This document shows, piece by piece, positions 6,225-13,343 of a stretch of 13,435 bases of DNA. The stretch spans positions 1 through 13,435 of the forward strand of contig DUJJ01000183.1 of assembly GCA_013329865.1 (NCBI GenBank), read 5' to 3'. The stretch's first letter is position 1, and each line of letters starts with the position of its first letter. The translations under genes and the position numbers were made by a program. This stretch comes from Candidatus Poseidoniaceae archaeon. GTDB taxonomy: Archaea > Thermoplasmatota > Poseidoniia > Poseidoniales > Poseidoniaceae. A model generated the notes under the pieces. The model searched no databases. It was not told where the DNA came from and saw only the letters and a list, made by a program, of their open reading frames with translations.

Positions 6225-6554
6225 ATGAAATGGTTATCGCAGAGTGTGGTTCGAACTTCATCACTACTGATATTGACCGCGGCTTTTCTGTTATTAGTAG
6301 TGGGTTTAATGACTTTTAACAATGGTAGTAGTGCTTCATTCTCTGTTATTTTCCTAGCTTTTACAATCATCGTGATGATGATAATATTCTGGAATTTTTT
6401 TACCGAACATTCGACAACAAAAAAAATCTCTAGTGCCAATCCGGGTGTACTTGAACAAAAGAGTTACGCCAATCCTGATGACGGTGTTGAATTATCAGAG
6501 AATGATAGCATTCCAAACCCATTAGATTCAGGATTAGATATTCCACTGATGTGA
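6225..6554 (+). CDS. Small two-helix membrane protein of unknown function
   Basis: I do not recognise this 109-residue protein. Residues 13-31 (SSLLILTAAFLLLVVGLMT) and 38-59 form two clear hydrophobic helices separated by a short NNGSSAS turn, so it is a hairpin membrane protein. The last 45 residues are polar and acidic, with a repeated ANP motif (SANPG, YANPDDG) and no structure I can name. The N-terminus before helix 1 is short with K2 and R10, which suggests that both ends face the cytoplasm. It diverges from the decarboxylase-like gene, with 29 bp between the starts. Its stop codon directly touches that of fttA on the other strand. Confidence 0.7.
   Translation: MKWLSQSVVRTSSLLILTAAFLLLVVGLMTFNNGSSASFSVIFLAFTIIVMMIIFWNFFTEHSTTKKISSANPGVLEQKSYANPDDGVELSENDSIPNPLDSGLDIPLM
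6419..6426 (-). terminator. Candidate U8 termination tract for fttA, antisense in the membrane-protein gene
   Basis: On the minus strand this is eight T, about 129 nt past the fttA stop, because fttA has no intergenic space of its own. A transcript of fttA must stop inside the opposite gene, and this is the first long U tract it meets. On the plus strand it encodes lysines (KKI), so coding need is an alternative reason for it. Confidence 0.3.
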
Positions 6555-8459
6555 TTATATTAGTCTGACAGTCTCAAGATTTTTCGGTGCATAAGTTCGG
6601 CATTTGTATCGTTCTCTGAGAGTGTGACCGAGTTCATTGCACTTGTGATAATCACCATGATGACATATGATATTGCGGGGTTTTGGATTTATCTGCTCAA
6701 CAAATTCGAGTAATTGACGACGGTCTGAGTGTCCTGAAAAACCATCGATAGTCGTCATTTCACAACCCACTTTGACAATTTCTGTTTGACCATTTATCAC
6801 CATTGGCACCTCACTAAATCCCTTTTGCAATCTTCTACCAAGTGTGCCCTCTGCTTGATAGCCAACGAAGCACAGAGAGTTGCGTTCGCTATGAGCCCAG
6901 TTTTTGAAATACTCAACCACAGGACCTGCGTTCATCATGCCTGAAGTCGCCAACACAATACATGGCGATGAATCCATTAGAATATTCTCCCTTAAATCTC
7001 TACTTTTTACTGGTCTGAACCATTCGTTGCTGAATGGATTGCCGCCGTCATCTTTGAGGAGAGATTTTCGTAAACTGCTGGTTAGGTAATTTGGATGGGC
7101 AGCATGGATAGCGGTTGCTTCCTGAATCATGCCGTCCAACCAAACAGGTACCGGCTTTACCGTCCCTGAACGGAATAACTCATCTATAGCAATCATAACT
7201 TCCTGACTTCTTCCAACCGCAAACACTGGAAAAATTATCTTACCGCCCCGATTAATCGTTCTTGAAACTATATCCATCAGCTCTTGATTTGCTTCTTGCC
7301 GAGATGGTTGATAGTCTCCCTCTGACCCATAAGTTGATTCCAAAACCAGAGATTCGACACGGGGAAATCGAGTGTTGGCTGCGTCAAACAACCAAGATTT
7401 CTCGTATTTTTGATCACCGCTAAACAGTAAGTTGTGTTTACCATCTCCAATGTGTAGATGGACCGCTGATGATCCTATGATGTGACCAGAGTTTGAAAAT
7501 GTCATCTTTATGTCGGGCGCAATATCAGTTGTTTGGTCCCAAGGAACATCAACAACATGCTTCTGACAGGTCCTAATGTCTTCCATACTGTAAGGTGGCA
7601 TTCTACCCTCTGAACCACTGATTTTAAGATAATCAGTTTGAAGTAACAGCATCAAATCTCTGGTCGGAGGTGTGCAAAACACCGGACCACGATAACCATA
7701 CTTGAATAAAACTGGTAACATCCCAGCATGGTCTAAGTGTGCATGTGTCAAAATCACTGCGTCTATTTTTTCGATTGGAAGCGCCTCAGGAGCATTGAAG
7801 AAGGGCATTGGATCCTGGTCATTGGCAACATTTACCCCAACATCAATCATAATTCTGGACTCATTTGTCGTGACTAAGTGGCATGCTCTACCAACCTCTC
7901 TGTATGAACCCAAGGCGGTAACTCTAGCCCAAGTGGAACCTGGGCGTTGTGGTCTGTGCATGTTTAAGCCGAAATCCTTCTGCAGTTTTCTTCGCTCTTC
8001 GGCATTTGCTTGTCGATATCCTCTGATGTCGTGGACGGTTTTTGACAAGAGCGGAGGCGTTCTTTCGACGATTGGAATCCATCCGGCTTTATCTCTAATT
8101 TCACTCACATTGGCTCCTCGACGGCCAACCGCTTCCCCAGGATTCTTGCATTGTATTATGACTTCACTGAAGCATGCATCAAAGTAAATTTGAGTGATTT
8201 GGGCTTCTTCTGGTATCACCGTTTCAATTATATTTCTAGCCTCCTGCTCTGGTTTGACTATTGCGGGATCCGGACGGATTTTGATTTTCCGTTTGACTTT
8301 CTTGGCAATTTTACCAACCAAGCCGTCTCCACCGCCAAATTCCTTTGGAGAATCGGTAACTATGGCAATATCTCCGGCTTCTAAATCAACTTTGTAATTT
8401 ATTGATTTTGGAACTATTTTAGCAATCTCGTCTTTTAATTGTTTGAATGTGAGGCGCAT
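6555..8459 (-). CDS. fttA: FttA / aCPSF1, KH-domain beta-CASP ribonuclease and transcription termination factor
   Basis: This homologue of the CPSF73 endonuclease cuts nascent RNA at U-rich sites and ends transcription in archaea. Numbered from ATG 8459 (634 residues): two KH-like RNA-binding modules occupy about 1-140, the second with GRRG at 112-115. The metallo-beta-lactamase core follows, with the zinc motif HAHLDH at 239-244, histidine in NSGH at about 326, and aspartate in FSGD at about 349. Further on are the beta-CASP parts, LATSGMM, and GFSGHSDR and HHGD near the C-terminus. Length matches the family (630-650). GTG 8480 is an in-frame alternative, but GGTGA four bases before ATG 8459 supports the shorter form. 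It lies 74 nt after psmB on the same strand, an arrangement I recall in methanogens (MJ1237/MJ1236). Confidence 0.97.
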   Translation of the reverse strand: MRLTFKQLKDEIAKIVPKSINYKVDLEAGDIAIVTDSPKEFGGGDGLVGKIAKKVKRKIKIRPDPAIVKPEQEARNIIETVIPEEAQITQIYFDACFSEVIIQCKNPGEAVGRRGANVSEIRDKAGWIPIVERTPPLLSKTVHDIRGYRQANAEERRKLQKDFGLNMHRPQRPGSTWARVTALGSYREVGRACHLVTTNESRIMIDVGVNVANDQDPMPFFNAPEALPIEKIDAVILTHAHLDHAGMLPVLFKYGYRGPVFCTPPTRDLMLLLQTDYLKISGSEGRMPPYSMEDIRTCQKHVVDVPWDQTTDIAPDIKMTFSNSGHIIGSSAVHLHIGDGKHNLLFSGDQKYEKSWLFDAANTRFPRVESLVLESTYGSEGDYQPSRQEANQELMDIVSRTINRGGKIIFPVFAVGRSQEVMIAIDELFRSGTVKPVPVWLDGMIQEATAIHAAHPNYLTSSLRKSLLKDDGGNPFSNEWFRPVKSRDLRENILMDSSPCIVLATSGMMNAGPVVEYFKNWAHSERNSLCFVGYQAEGTLGRRLQKGFSEVPMVINGQTEIVKVGCEMTTIDGFSGHSDRRQLLEFVEQINPKPRNIICHHGDYHKCNELGHTLRERYKCRTYAPKNLETVRLI

Positions 8460-8527
8460 TTTTTCACCCAATGATACCACAGTCTAGCAACACATGTGTC
8501 AAGCACAATGCAGAAAACTGCGGGAAT

Positions 8528-8533
8528 GTTATA
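8528..8533 (-). promoter_or_regulatory. TATA-like box in the psmB-fttA gap
   Basis: TATAAC on the minus strand follows the psmB stop directly and lies about 70 nt before fttA. A start near 8505 would leave a leader of roughly 45 nt carrying the GGTGA ribosome-binding site. It suggests that fttA has a promoter of its own in addition to read-through from psmB. Confidence 0.35.
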
Positions 8534-9160
8534 TCAAGAAAGTAACTTTTTGATTTGGTCTTGTGTTTGTAATACAAAGCCGTGTTTTTCGGTTATTACT
8601 GCGAGATCCATACCATTGCCTGAGGCTGCATCACGCTGTCCCGATGCATGTAGGGCACGTGCTGCAAGTTTCAATGCTTCGGTCTCAGTCATGTCAGGTT
8701 TGTATCCATCCTCTAAGACACCATACATGTATGGTGAGCCAGACCCCGTAGCGCAATAAACATCGGGGATCGAGCCACCGGCTGAATCAATCGAATAAAC
8801 GTGGCCACCATCTTCGTCAACACCAACAATGAGCAACTGAACCCAGTGAGGTCGACCCGAGAGTATGTTCGCCGTGAGCGTGGCAGCTCCCTTAACAGTC
8901 ATCGGCTGTTGTCGGCGCAATTCAAACAAAGCAACCTCTGCTGAGAGTGTGCGTGAGAGAGATTGGGCGTGTCCGACAAGTCCAGCCGTGGTAAGCGCAA
9001 GGCGATCACCAATTTTGAACAGTTTTTGCACTGATTTGTTAGCAATAAAATGACCCATTGTGGCTCTGTGGTCTGCACCAACAACGACTCCGCCATTGAA
9101 TGTAATACCTAGCGTGCTAGTTCCAGTTTTCAGCACATTTGTGTTGTTATCCATCATCAT
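8534..9160 (-). CDS. psmB: 20S proteasome beta subunit
   Basis: This is the catalytic subunit of the archaeal 20S core particle. From ATG 9160 the precursor is 208 residues. A 13-residue propeptide ends KTG and is removed to expose Thr14 (mature Thr1) of TSTLGI. In mature numbering the catalytic D17 (GADHR) and K33 (VQKLFKI) are in place. The SGS serine (ATGSGSPY) and the late RDAAS segment with Asp and Ser are also present. Three adjacent ATGs (9160, 9157, 9154) could start translation; AGGGGA 6 nt upstream favours the first. The longer frame to 9373 has no family match and is not coding. A TATA box lies about 60 nt upstream, giving a leader of roughly 35 nt. Followed by fttA. No alpha subunit lies in the window. 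Confidence 0.98.
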   Translation of the reverse strand: MMMDNNTNVLKTGTSTLGITFNGGVVVGADHRATMGHFIANKSVQKLFKIGDRLALTTAGLVGHAQSLSRTLSAEVALFELRRQQPMTVKGAATLTANILSGRPHWVQLLIVGVDEDGGHVYSIDSAGGSIPDVYCATGSGSPYMYGVLEDGYKPDMTETEALKLAARALHASGQRDAASGNGMDLAVITEKHGFVLQTQDQIKKLLS

Positions 9161-9217
9161 TGATATTCCCCTATTGTCGGCACCTTTTGAACATTGGTGC
9201 AGAATACGCTGCAGCAC

Positions 9218-9226
9218 AATATATTT
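9218..9226 (-). promoter_or_regulatory. TATA box of psmB (minus half of divergent promoter region)
   Basis: The minus strand reads TTGAAATATATTGTG: a TATA core preceded by GAAA, which suits a TFB recognition element. A start about 25 nt on, near 9195, would give a leader carrying AGGGGA. A CAATATTG palindrome lies next to it (9228-9235). The 164-bp region to 9324 contains only these signals and the divergent sepF box. Confidence 0.5.
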
Positions 9227-9292
9227 CAATATTGATATTCGGCCGTAACCCGACCCAAGCAAAATGAATATGTTTCGTAATATCAATCGCAG

Positions 9293-9299
9293 TATTATT
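9293..9299 (+). promoter_or_regulatory. TATA-like box of the SepF-like gene
   Basis: TATTATT is centred about 29 nt before ATG 9325, the leaderless spacing. No Shine-Dalgarno lies before that ATG (ACACAGAC), which supports a leaderless or nearly leaderless message for sepF-zpr1. Confidence 0.45.
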
Positions 9300-9324
9300 G
9301 TGCTAGGAACATTCAGACACAGAC

Positions 9325-9903
9325 ATGAAGCGCAAGAAGAAGGATGACCCCCGTCAATCTTCACTTGATTCATTTGCCGATGTTACACTGCCGAGCATGC
9401 CTGATTTAGACAAACTAGCAAAAGCGGATAAAATGCTCAAAGAAGCAGATGCTAATCAGGCAAAGCACACTGGTGACTCACTCAACACATTTGAGATGCC
9501 GAGCATGAGTGAATCTAGAACCCAAAATCAAGTACCTTCAACCAAGATATATCACAACTTGGGAAACAAGTATCCAGACCCACCAATTACCTCAAGCAAT
9601 ACCGGCTTAGTAGTCCATCGTGCAGTGTTAAATGACATAACTGGCACATCAACACTACTGGATTGGTTAGCGGATGGTCACGCCTCAATCGTTGAAATGG
9701 GGCGCTTGATTAAGCGGGACACTGAGTTTAACGCTGCGCTCGATGCCATGCACGTATTCATCGAAGGGGATTTAGGCGGTCAAATTATACAGTTGACTGA
9801 CACTAGACTTATGCTGCTACCGCCAGGTTGCAGAGGTCTGAAGGGTGTGGAAATGGAAGCATTTGCCGCCGGCGCTGAAGAACTAGGTCGGAGAAGATTG
9901 TAG
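9325..9903 (+). CDS. sepF: SepF-like cell division protein with long disordered N-terminus
   Basis: Residues about 95-168 of this 192-residue protein look like the SepF/DUF552 domain: VHRAVLNDITGTSTLLDWLADG, then VEMGRLIKRDTEFNAALD, then the paired strands FIEGDLGGQIIQLTDTRLMLLPPG, with the conserved GG and the closing strand. Archaeal SepF dimers link FtsZ1/FtsZ2 to the membrane. The first 90 residues are polar and low-complexity. The N-terminus is MKRKKKDDPR, not the amphipathic membrane-binding helix of described SepF proteins, and QSSLDSF (11-17) resembles a PCNA-interacting peptide. Two copies of (L/M)PSM lie at 22-25 and 58-61. A short basic tail ends GRRRL. The stop TAG shares its last base with the GTG start of zpr1, so the two are coupled. 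The division role is inferred from the fold alone. Confidence 0.66.
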   Translation: MKRKKKDDPRQSSLDSFADVTLPSMPDLDKLAKADKMLKEADANQAKHTGDSLNTFEMPSMSESRTQNQVPSTKIYHNLGNKYPDPPITSSNTGLVVHRAVLNDITGTSTLLDWLADGHASIVEMGRLIKRDTEFNAALDAMHVFIEGDLGGQIIQLTDTRLMLLPPGCRGLKGVEMEAFAAGAEELGRRRL

Positions 9904-10535
9904 TGCAAGAATCACCTGTCGACATAGCATGTCCTATTTGTCATCAAAAAGGGGATGTTTACATGATTGCTCACATCGACGAAATACCTTACTTCGGTGA
10001 ACATACCCAGGTTACGGTGTTGTGTCATTCATGTGGTTGGAAGCAAACTGACTTCATACCTGCCGAGGGACAAAAGGCTGGATGCTGGTCATTACTGATG
10101 GTGAATTCAGACCAGTTGAAATCTCGGGTCGTGCGTTCTTCCTCATGCACGATTAGGATACCTGAACTTGATTTACAGGTTAATCCCGGTAGCAATGCCA
10201 CAGGCTATGTATCAAATGTCGAGGGTGTATTAAATCGGTTTGTCGAGGTAATAAACATGGTGTTGAGGGATCTACAGAACGATGTATCAGGCAAATTAAT
10301 TGAAGACCAAACTACCGATTTATCGCAAACCATGAATGAAATAAATCAGTTAGAAGAGATAATTGCTCAACTAACTAACATAGATGGACAAAAATCTAAC
10401 CCATTTACTCTTGAATTACTCGACCCCCATGGACACTCAATGATAATGGATGAAGCGGCAATTGAAAGGGATTTGACCCCTGAGGAAATTGCTACACTAC
10501 CCACCGGTCCAGATCCAGCTGTGTTTTCAGCATAA
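9903..10535 (+). CDS. zpr1: Archaeal ZPR1 zinc-finger protein
   Basis: This 210-residue protein has the archaeal single ZPR1 module. A zinc finger with CPIC at 10-13 and CHSC at 41-44 frames YFGEHTQVTVL. A beta-rich domain follows: SCTIRIPELDLQVNPGSNATGYVSNVEGVLNRFVEVI (about 81-117) is the ZPR1 signature. The rest is helical, ending in a DPHGHSMIM segment and an acidic proline-containing tail. Eukaryotic ZPR1 helps fold elongation factor eEF1A; the archaeal role is not established, though a matching aEF1A link is plausible. It starts with GTG overlapping the sepF stop by one base, with GGAGA upstream. Its stop touches that of trpS on the other strand. Confidence 0.92.
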   Translation: MQESPVDIACPICHQKGDVYMIAHIDEIPYFGEHTQVTVLCHSCGWKQTDFIPAEGQKAGCWSLLMVNSDQLKSRVVRSSSCTIRIPELDLQVNPGSNATGYVSNVEGVLNRFVEVINMVLRDLQNDVSGKLIEDQTTDLSQTMNEINQLEEIIAQLTNIDGQKSNPFTLELLDPHGHSMIMDEAAIERDLTPEEIATLPTGPDPAVFSA

Positions 10536-11921
10536 CTACTTCGAGTCGGGTGCCAGAAAATTGCTGACCAAGTGTTCGGTCTGCGAGCGCAATTCATGGT
10601 GATTCTCTATCCACTGAGTTGCCTGATCTATACATATCTGTTTCATTTCTCCAGCAAGAATCTTGCCGCTCCGATAACCCGCGTTCAACTCTGCGAGATA
10701 TGCGTCGTCCTGCTCAAAAAAATACATCAAATATTGATATGCAACATCAATATCTGGGTTACCACCCAAACGCCGATGTTCCTCGATTGTTGATTGCCCA
10801 CCAGAAAATGCTTTTCTGATTTTTTTTGTGACGGTTGAGATATCATCGTCCAGAAATATCGTGGTTTTTGGCTTACTACTGCTCATTTTTTCTCCAGTTA
10901 ACCCAACGGCAAAGTGATGGTAGGTCGAAGATGGTGCTAAAAGCCCCATACCACCAAGTTTTCTCTCAAGTTGTAGTAACTTAAGCCTTATTTTCGTAGT
11001 GTCCGTTTTAGTTGCGCTTGGAACAATTATGGTTCCTTGTTTGGGGTTGGAGTTAATATCTGAAAAACCTAATTCAGTTAGGCGCTCAACTACCTGAGCA
11101 AAGATGGCGCTGACTTTTGATTTGTCTATTCTGCCGTTAGCTTGTTGGCCAAATATCTCTGCGTTATCGTCCTGAATTGATAGACCGATTAAAATTCCCG
11201 GCCCATTGTTATTCTTGATATTGAACCAGTTCGACTTTGCTGCAATACCTCTTGTTAGCCTTAGATGCGGGTCTTGATCAACTCCTACAGGAACAACGAT
11301 CGGTCTTAGGCCACCGTATTCCTCGGTTTGGGGATGTAGTATATCCCCTACCTGCACCATAGGAGCCTGAACATGGGCAAGGTTGGTATCACCTTTGAAC
11401 CCATATATTGATTCGAATTCACTGAGATTAGTCCGCCTGCCGAGCTGAAAACCCAACCGTTGGACATCCGCTCGAGTCGATTGGAAGTAAACACTCGTTA
11501 GGTCTGGGTTAAGACCCAGTGCGGCATAATTTGCGACATATTCGTGTAGCGCTATTTCTCTTCCCTTGGCTAAACTCACCCCGCGTGTAGCTTGACTTTC
11601 GAGATCTGCTACCGCAATAGTAACATCGCCTCCGAGATTCTGAAACCATTTCACCTGCTCGATAACCATTGAGTGACCAAGGTGCATCCTGCCACTTGGC
11701 ATGAGGCCTGTGAGAACACCAAAATTATCCCCGGTCTTCTGCGCTTGAAGCACTAAGTCTAGGTCTCTGTGCGCAAATACAATGCCACGTCTATGTAGAT
11801 GAGATGGGTTGGGTAGAGTTAGATTGGTCAGGCTTGACAAGCCAAATTGGTCGATAATTCTCGAGTAATCTGTAGATTGGGTACTACTCCATGGATCAAT
11901 ATTCAAATCACCATCACCCAC
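10536..11921 (-). CDS. trpS: Tryptophanyl-tRNA synthetase, archaeal type with large insert
   Basis: This class I synthetase charges tRNA-Trp. The HIGH signature is PSGRMHLGH (residues 75-83; the signature residues HLGH are 80-83) and the KMSKS loop is GEKMSSSKP (343-351). The segment HPQTEEYGGLRPIVVPVGVDQDPHLRLTRG (196-225) is the archaeal/eukaryotic TrpRS core, and SVYFQSTR is also typical. Between these and KMSSS lies an insert of about 105 residues (230-335) with NNNG, QQANG and charged helices, so the protein is 461 residues against about 385 in Pyrococcus. GTG at 11921 is used, with GAGGGG a few bases upstream. TTTATTTAT about 54 nt upstream is a probable TATA box, giving a leader of about 28 nt. 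Confidence 0.95.
   Translation of the reverse strand: MGDGDLNIDPWSSTQSTDYSRIIDQFGLSSLTNLTLPNPSHLHRRGIVFAHRDLDLVLQAQKTGDNFGVLTGLMPSGRMHLGHSMVIEQVKWFQNLGGDVTIAVADLESQATRGVSLAKGREIALHEYVANYAALGLNPDLTSVYFQSTRADVQRLGFQLGRRTNLSEFESIYGFKGDTNLAHVQAPMVQVGDILHPQTEEYGGLRPIVVPVGVDQDPHLRLTRGIAAKSNWFNIKNNNGPGILIGLSIQDDNAEIFGQQANGRIDKSKVSAIFAQVVERLTELGFSDINSNPKQGTIIVPSATKTDTTKIRLKLLQLERKLGGMGLLAPSSTYHHFAVGLTGEKMSSSKPKTTIFLDDDISTVTKKIRKAFSGGQSTIEEHRRLGGNPDIDVAYQYLMYFFEQDDAYLAELNAGYRSGKILAGEMKQICIDQATQWIENHHELRSQTEHLVSNFLAPDSK
10820..10827 (+). terminator. Candidate U8 termination tract for sepF-zpr1, antisense in trpS
   Basis: Eight T on the plus strand, about 285 nt past the zpr1 stop. zpr1 has no intergenic space before trpS, so its transcript must end inside trpS. 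The tract encodes Lys-Lys-Ile-Arg-Lys on the minus strand, which may be the sole reason it exists. Confidence 0.25.
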
Positions 11922-11970
11922 AATGAACCCCTCAGAGGCAACTCGATAGCCTTATTTCATCAAGCCTTCG

Positions 11971-11979
11971 ATAAATAAA
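11971..11979 (-). promoter_or_regulatory. TATA-like box of trpS
   Basis: TTTATTTAT on the minus strand lies in the 75-bp gap after the membrane-anchored secreted protein and before trpS. Its U-richness could also help end the upstream transcript. The implied start, near 11949, gives a leader holding the GAGGGG ribosome-binding site. Confidence 0.45.
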
Positions 11980-11996
11980 GAGCATTTATTGCGAAA

Positions 11997-13202
11997 TTAT
12001 TCTGCTTCTTGCTTCGCGAGTGGTCCAAGTCCTTCGCGCTTCAATACGACCATCATGGAGACAACGGCTACAGCCCCTACGCCCAGTGCTGCATAAGGTA
12101 GCCACTCCGCGCTATCAACGGCGCGTGGTTCGACCAGCCAAGTAAACACTAAATCATCCTGATCGACAAAGCGCTTTGACCATTTGAATAAATCAGTGGT
12201 TTCATGGGCTGCAATCGTAATCGCCGCGCTGTGGTTATTCCAGAATTGGCTGATTCCCATCACGTCATAATACTCATTATCCACTGTTATGTTGACTCGT
12301 TGACCATCAGTCACACTGAGATGTAGGTATTGGTCATCTATTCGGTAATAACCTTGACTTGTGTGTCGTTGTTCGCTGATATCCTGCATGATTTCCCCTT
12401 CTGCCTCGACCTCAGTTAGTACTGCATCGCCGAGGTCAATCATCCAGGTGATTGGCACATTCCATCGTTCTGGGAATAACTCAGTGCACTGTTCTTTGAT
12501 CAATGATTCAAAACCTATCACATATTTTCCATTTTGTGTTGATATCGAGTGATCGAATTCATAACATCTGGTCTTAGTCCAATAAGACCACGTTTGGCCC
12601 CATGTTGTCAGCCATGCATCAGCGTCCTCAGCAATGTAGTCTTCAATGTCAGAGTCATGTCTAATAGTTGCCTCGTTGACTCTGCCTATCCAATACATGT
12701 TTACTAGTCCGCCATCCTCGACCGCTGATTTTACCTCGTCGACTGAACCAATTATTTGCTCTAGACTTCCTCCTCGACGCCCAAGATTGAACCAATCCCA
12801 GAGGTCAGTTGGTTGGTCTGTTGAATTATGCCAAGCGGTGTAATCTAGGCCATTCATGTCACCGTGGATAACAAAACCTTGTTCGGAGATTATTTGATGC
12901 TGAGACATTGCAAGACCACTTGGTGTGTAAGTCGATATTGGATTATCTCCCCAGACGCTTGCTACAGTTCTTTGTTCAATGTATTCACGACACTCCCCCG
13001 CAACGGCTCCAGCGTCAGCGCTCCAAGACAGACTTGGAATTCCATAACAACCAAACTCGTCGCCATTATTTAGTCGCTCTTGGACTAAGTTAGTATTTAG
13101 CCAGCCATCCTCATCCCATTCTGTTTCAGCCAAGGAAGCAGGGGTAAATACAAGACATAGTATCATTGTCAAGACGAAAAGTGCGGGTATTTTGCCGTTC
13201 AA
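11997..13202 (-). CDS. Secreted, C-terminally membrane-anchored protein of unknown function
   Basis: I do not recognise the family. Residues 1-25 form a Sec signal peptide (K4, hydrophobic 6-20, cleavage after SLA at 25). The last 37 residues contain a helix (about 368-387) followed by KREG and a charged tail, so a roughly 340-residue ectodomain faces outside with a short cytoplasmic end. The ectodomain is acidic and tryptophan-rich, with four cysteines (52, 71, 213, 239) that could make two disulfides and sequons such as HNST and NITV. Residues about 85-135 have a GDMNGLDY segment. TTG 13202 is the start: an in-frame TAG lies just upstream, and a downstream ATG would remove the signal peptide n-region. 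Type I membrane-anchored surface proteins with this layout are frequent in planktonic archaea. Confidence 0.75.
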   Translation of the reverse strand: MNGKIPALFVLTMILCLVFTPASLAETEWDEDGWLNTNLVQERLNNGDEFGCYGIPSLSWSADAGAVAGECREYIEQRTVASVWGDNPISTYTPSGLAMSQHQIISEQGFVIHGDMNGLDYTAWHNSTDQPTDLWDWFNLGRRGGSLEQIIGSVDEVKSAVEDGGLVNMYWIGRVNEATIRHDSDIEDYIAEDADAWLTTWGQTWSYWTKTRCYEFDHSISTQNGKYVIGFESLIKEQCTELFPERWNVPITWMIDLGDAVLTEVEAEGEIMQDISEQRHTSQGYYRIDDQYLHLSVTDGQRVNITVDNEYYDVMGISQFWNNHSAAITIAAHETTDLFKWSKRFVDQDDLVFTWLVEPRAVDSAEWLPYAALGVGAVAVVSMMVVLKREGLGPLAKQEAE

Positions 13203-13343
13203 GCCACCACTGTCCTAACACTATTGGCTCGATTAAGTTGCTTTTGATACTTCGTATTGGGAATTTGACAATTACGGGTTAATGGATAAGTTTGTCATCA
13301 TAATTTAAGTAACTATCAAAGAGTTGTTGTCATTGCATGTAAT
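13203..13343. promoter_or_regulatory. Divergent control region, 141 bp
   Basis: Between the minus-strand secreted-protein start (13202) and the plus-strand ATG at 13344. ATAATTTAAG at 13300-13309 is a TATA-like box about 37 nt before that ATG. For the minus strand, CTTAATC about 34 nt before TTG 13202 is a weaker candidate. No other feature is visible. Confidence 0.35.

Noticed and set aside
6196..6264. Extended N-terminus of the decarboxylase-like protein (GTG/ATG at 6264-6259)
   Set aside because: It would overlap the well-started divergent membrane-protein gene by 40 bp, adds nothing that aligns with the family, and ATG 6195 sits right before the conserved fold. Not fully excluded.
7702..8187. 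161-residue plus-strand frame opposite fttA
   Set aside because: It lies entirely within the conserved beta-CASP/KH coding region, has no ribosome-binding site or recognisable domain, and looks like a shadow of fttA codons.
8490..8499. Palindrome ACACATGTGT between psmB and fttA
   Set aside because: A ten-base palindrome is expected several times by chance in 13 kb, and it does not extend further. It could be an operator, but nothing else supports that.
9161..9373. Longer psmB reading frame starting at 9373
   Set aside because: The extension has no proteasome similarity, contains the psmB TATA-like box, overlaps the sepF start, and would make a propeptide of more than 80 residues where 6-20 is usual.
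10718..10724. A7 run in trpS as a further terminator for the minus strand
   Set aside because: It is deep inside trpS, well before its stop, so it would cut the gene's own message; runs of lysine/phenylalanine codons explain it.
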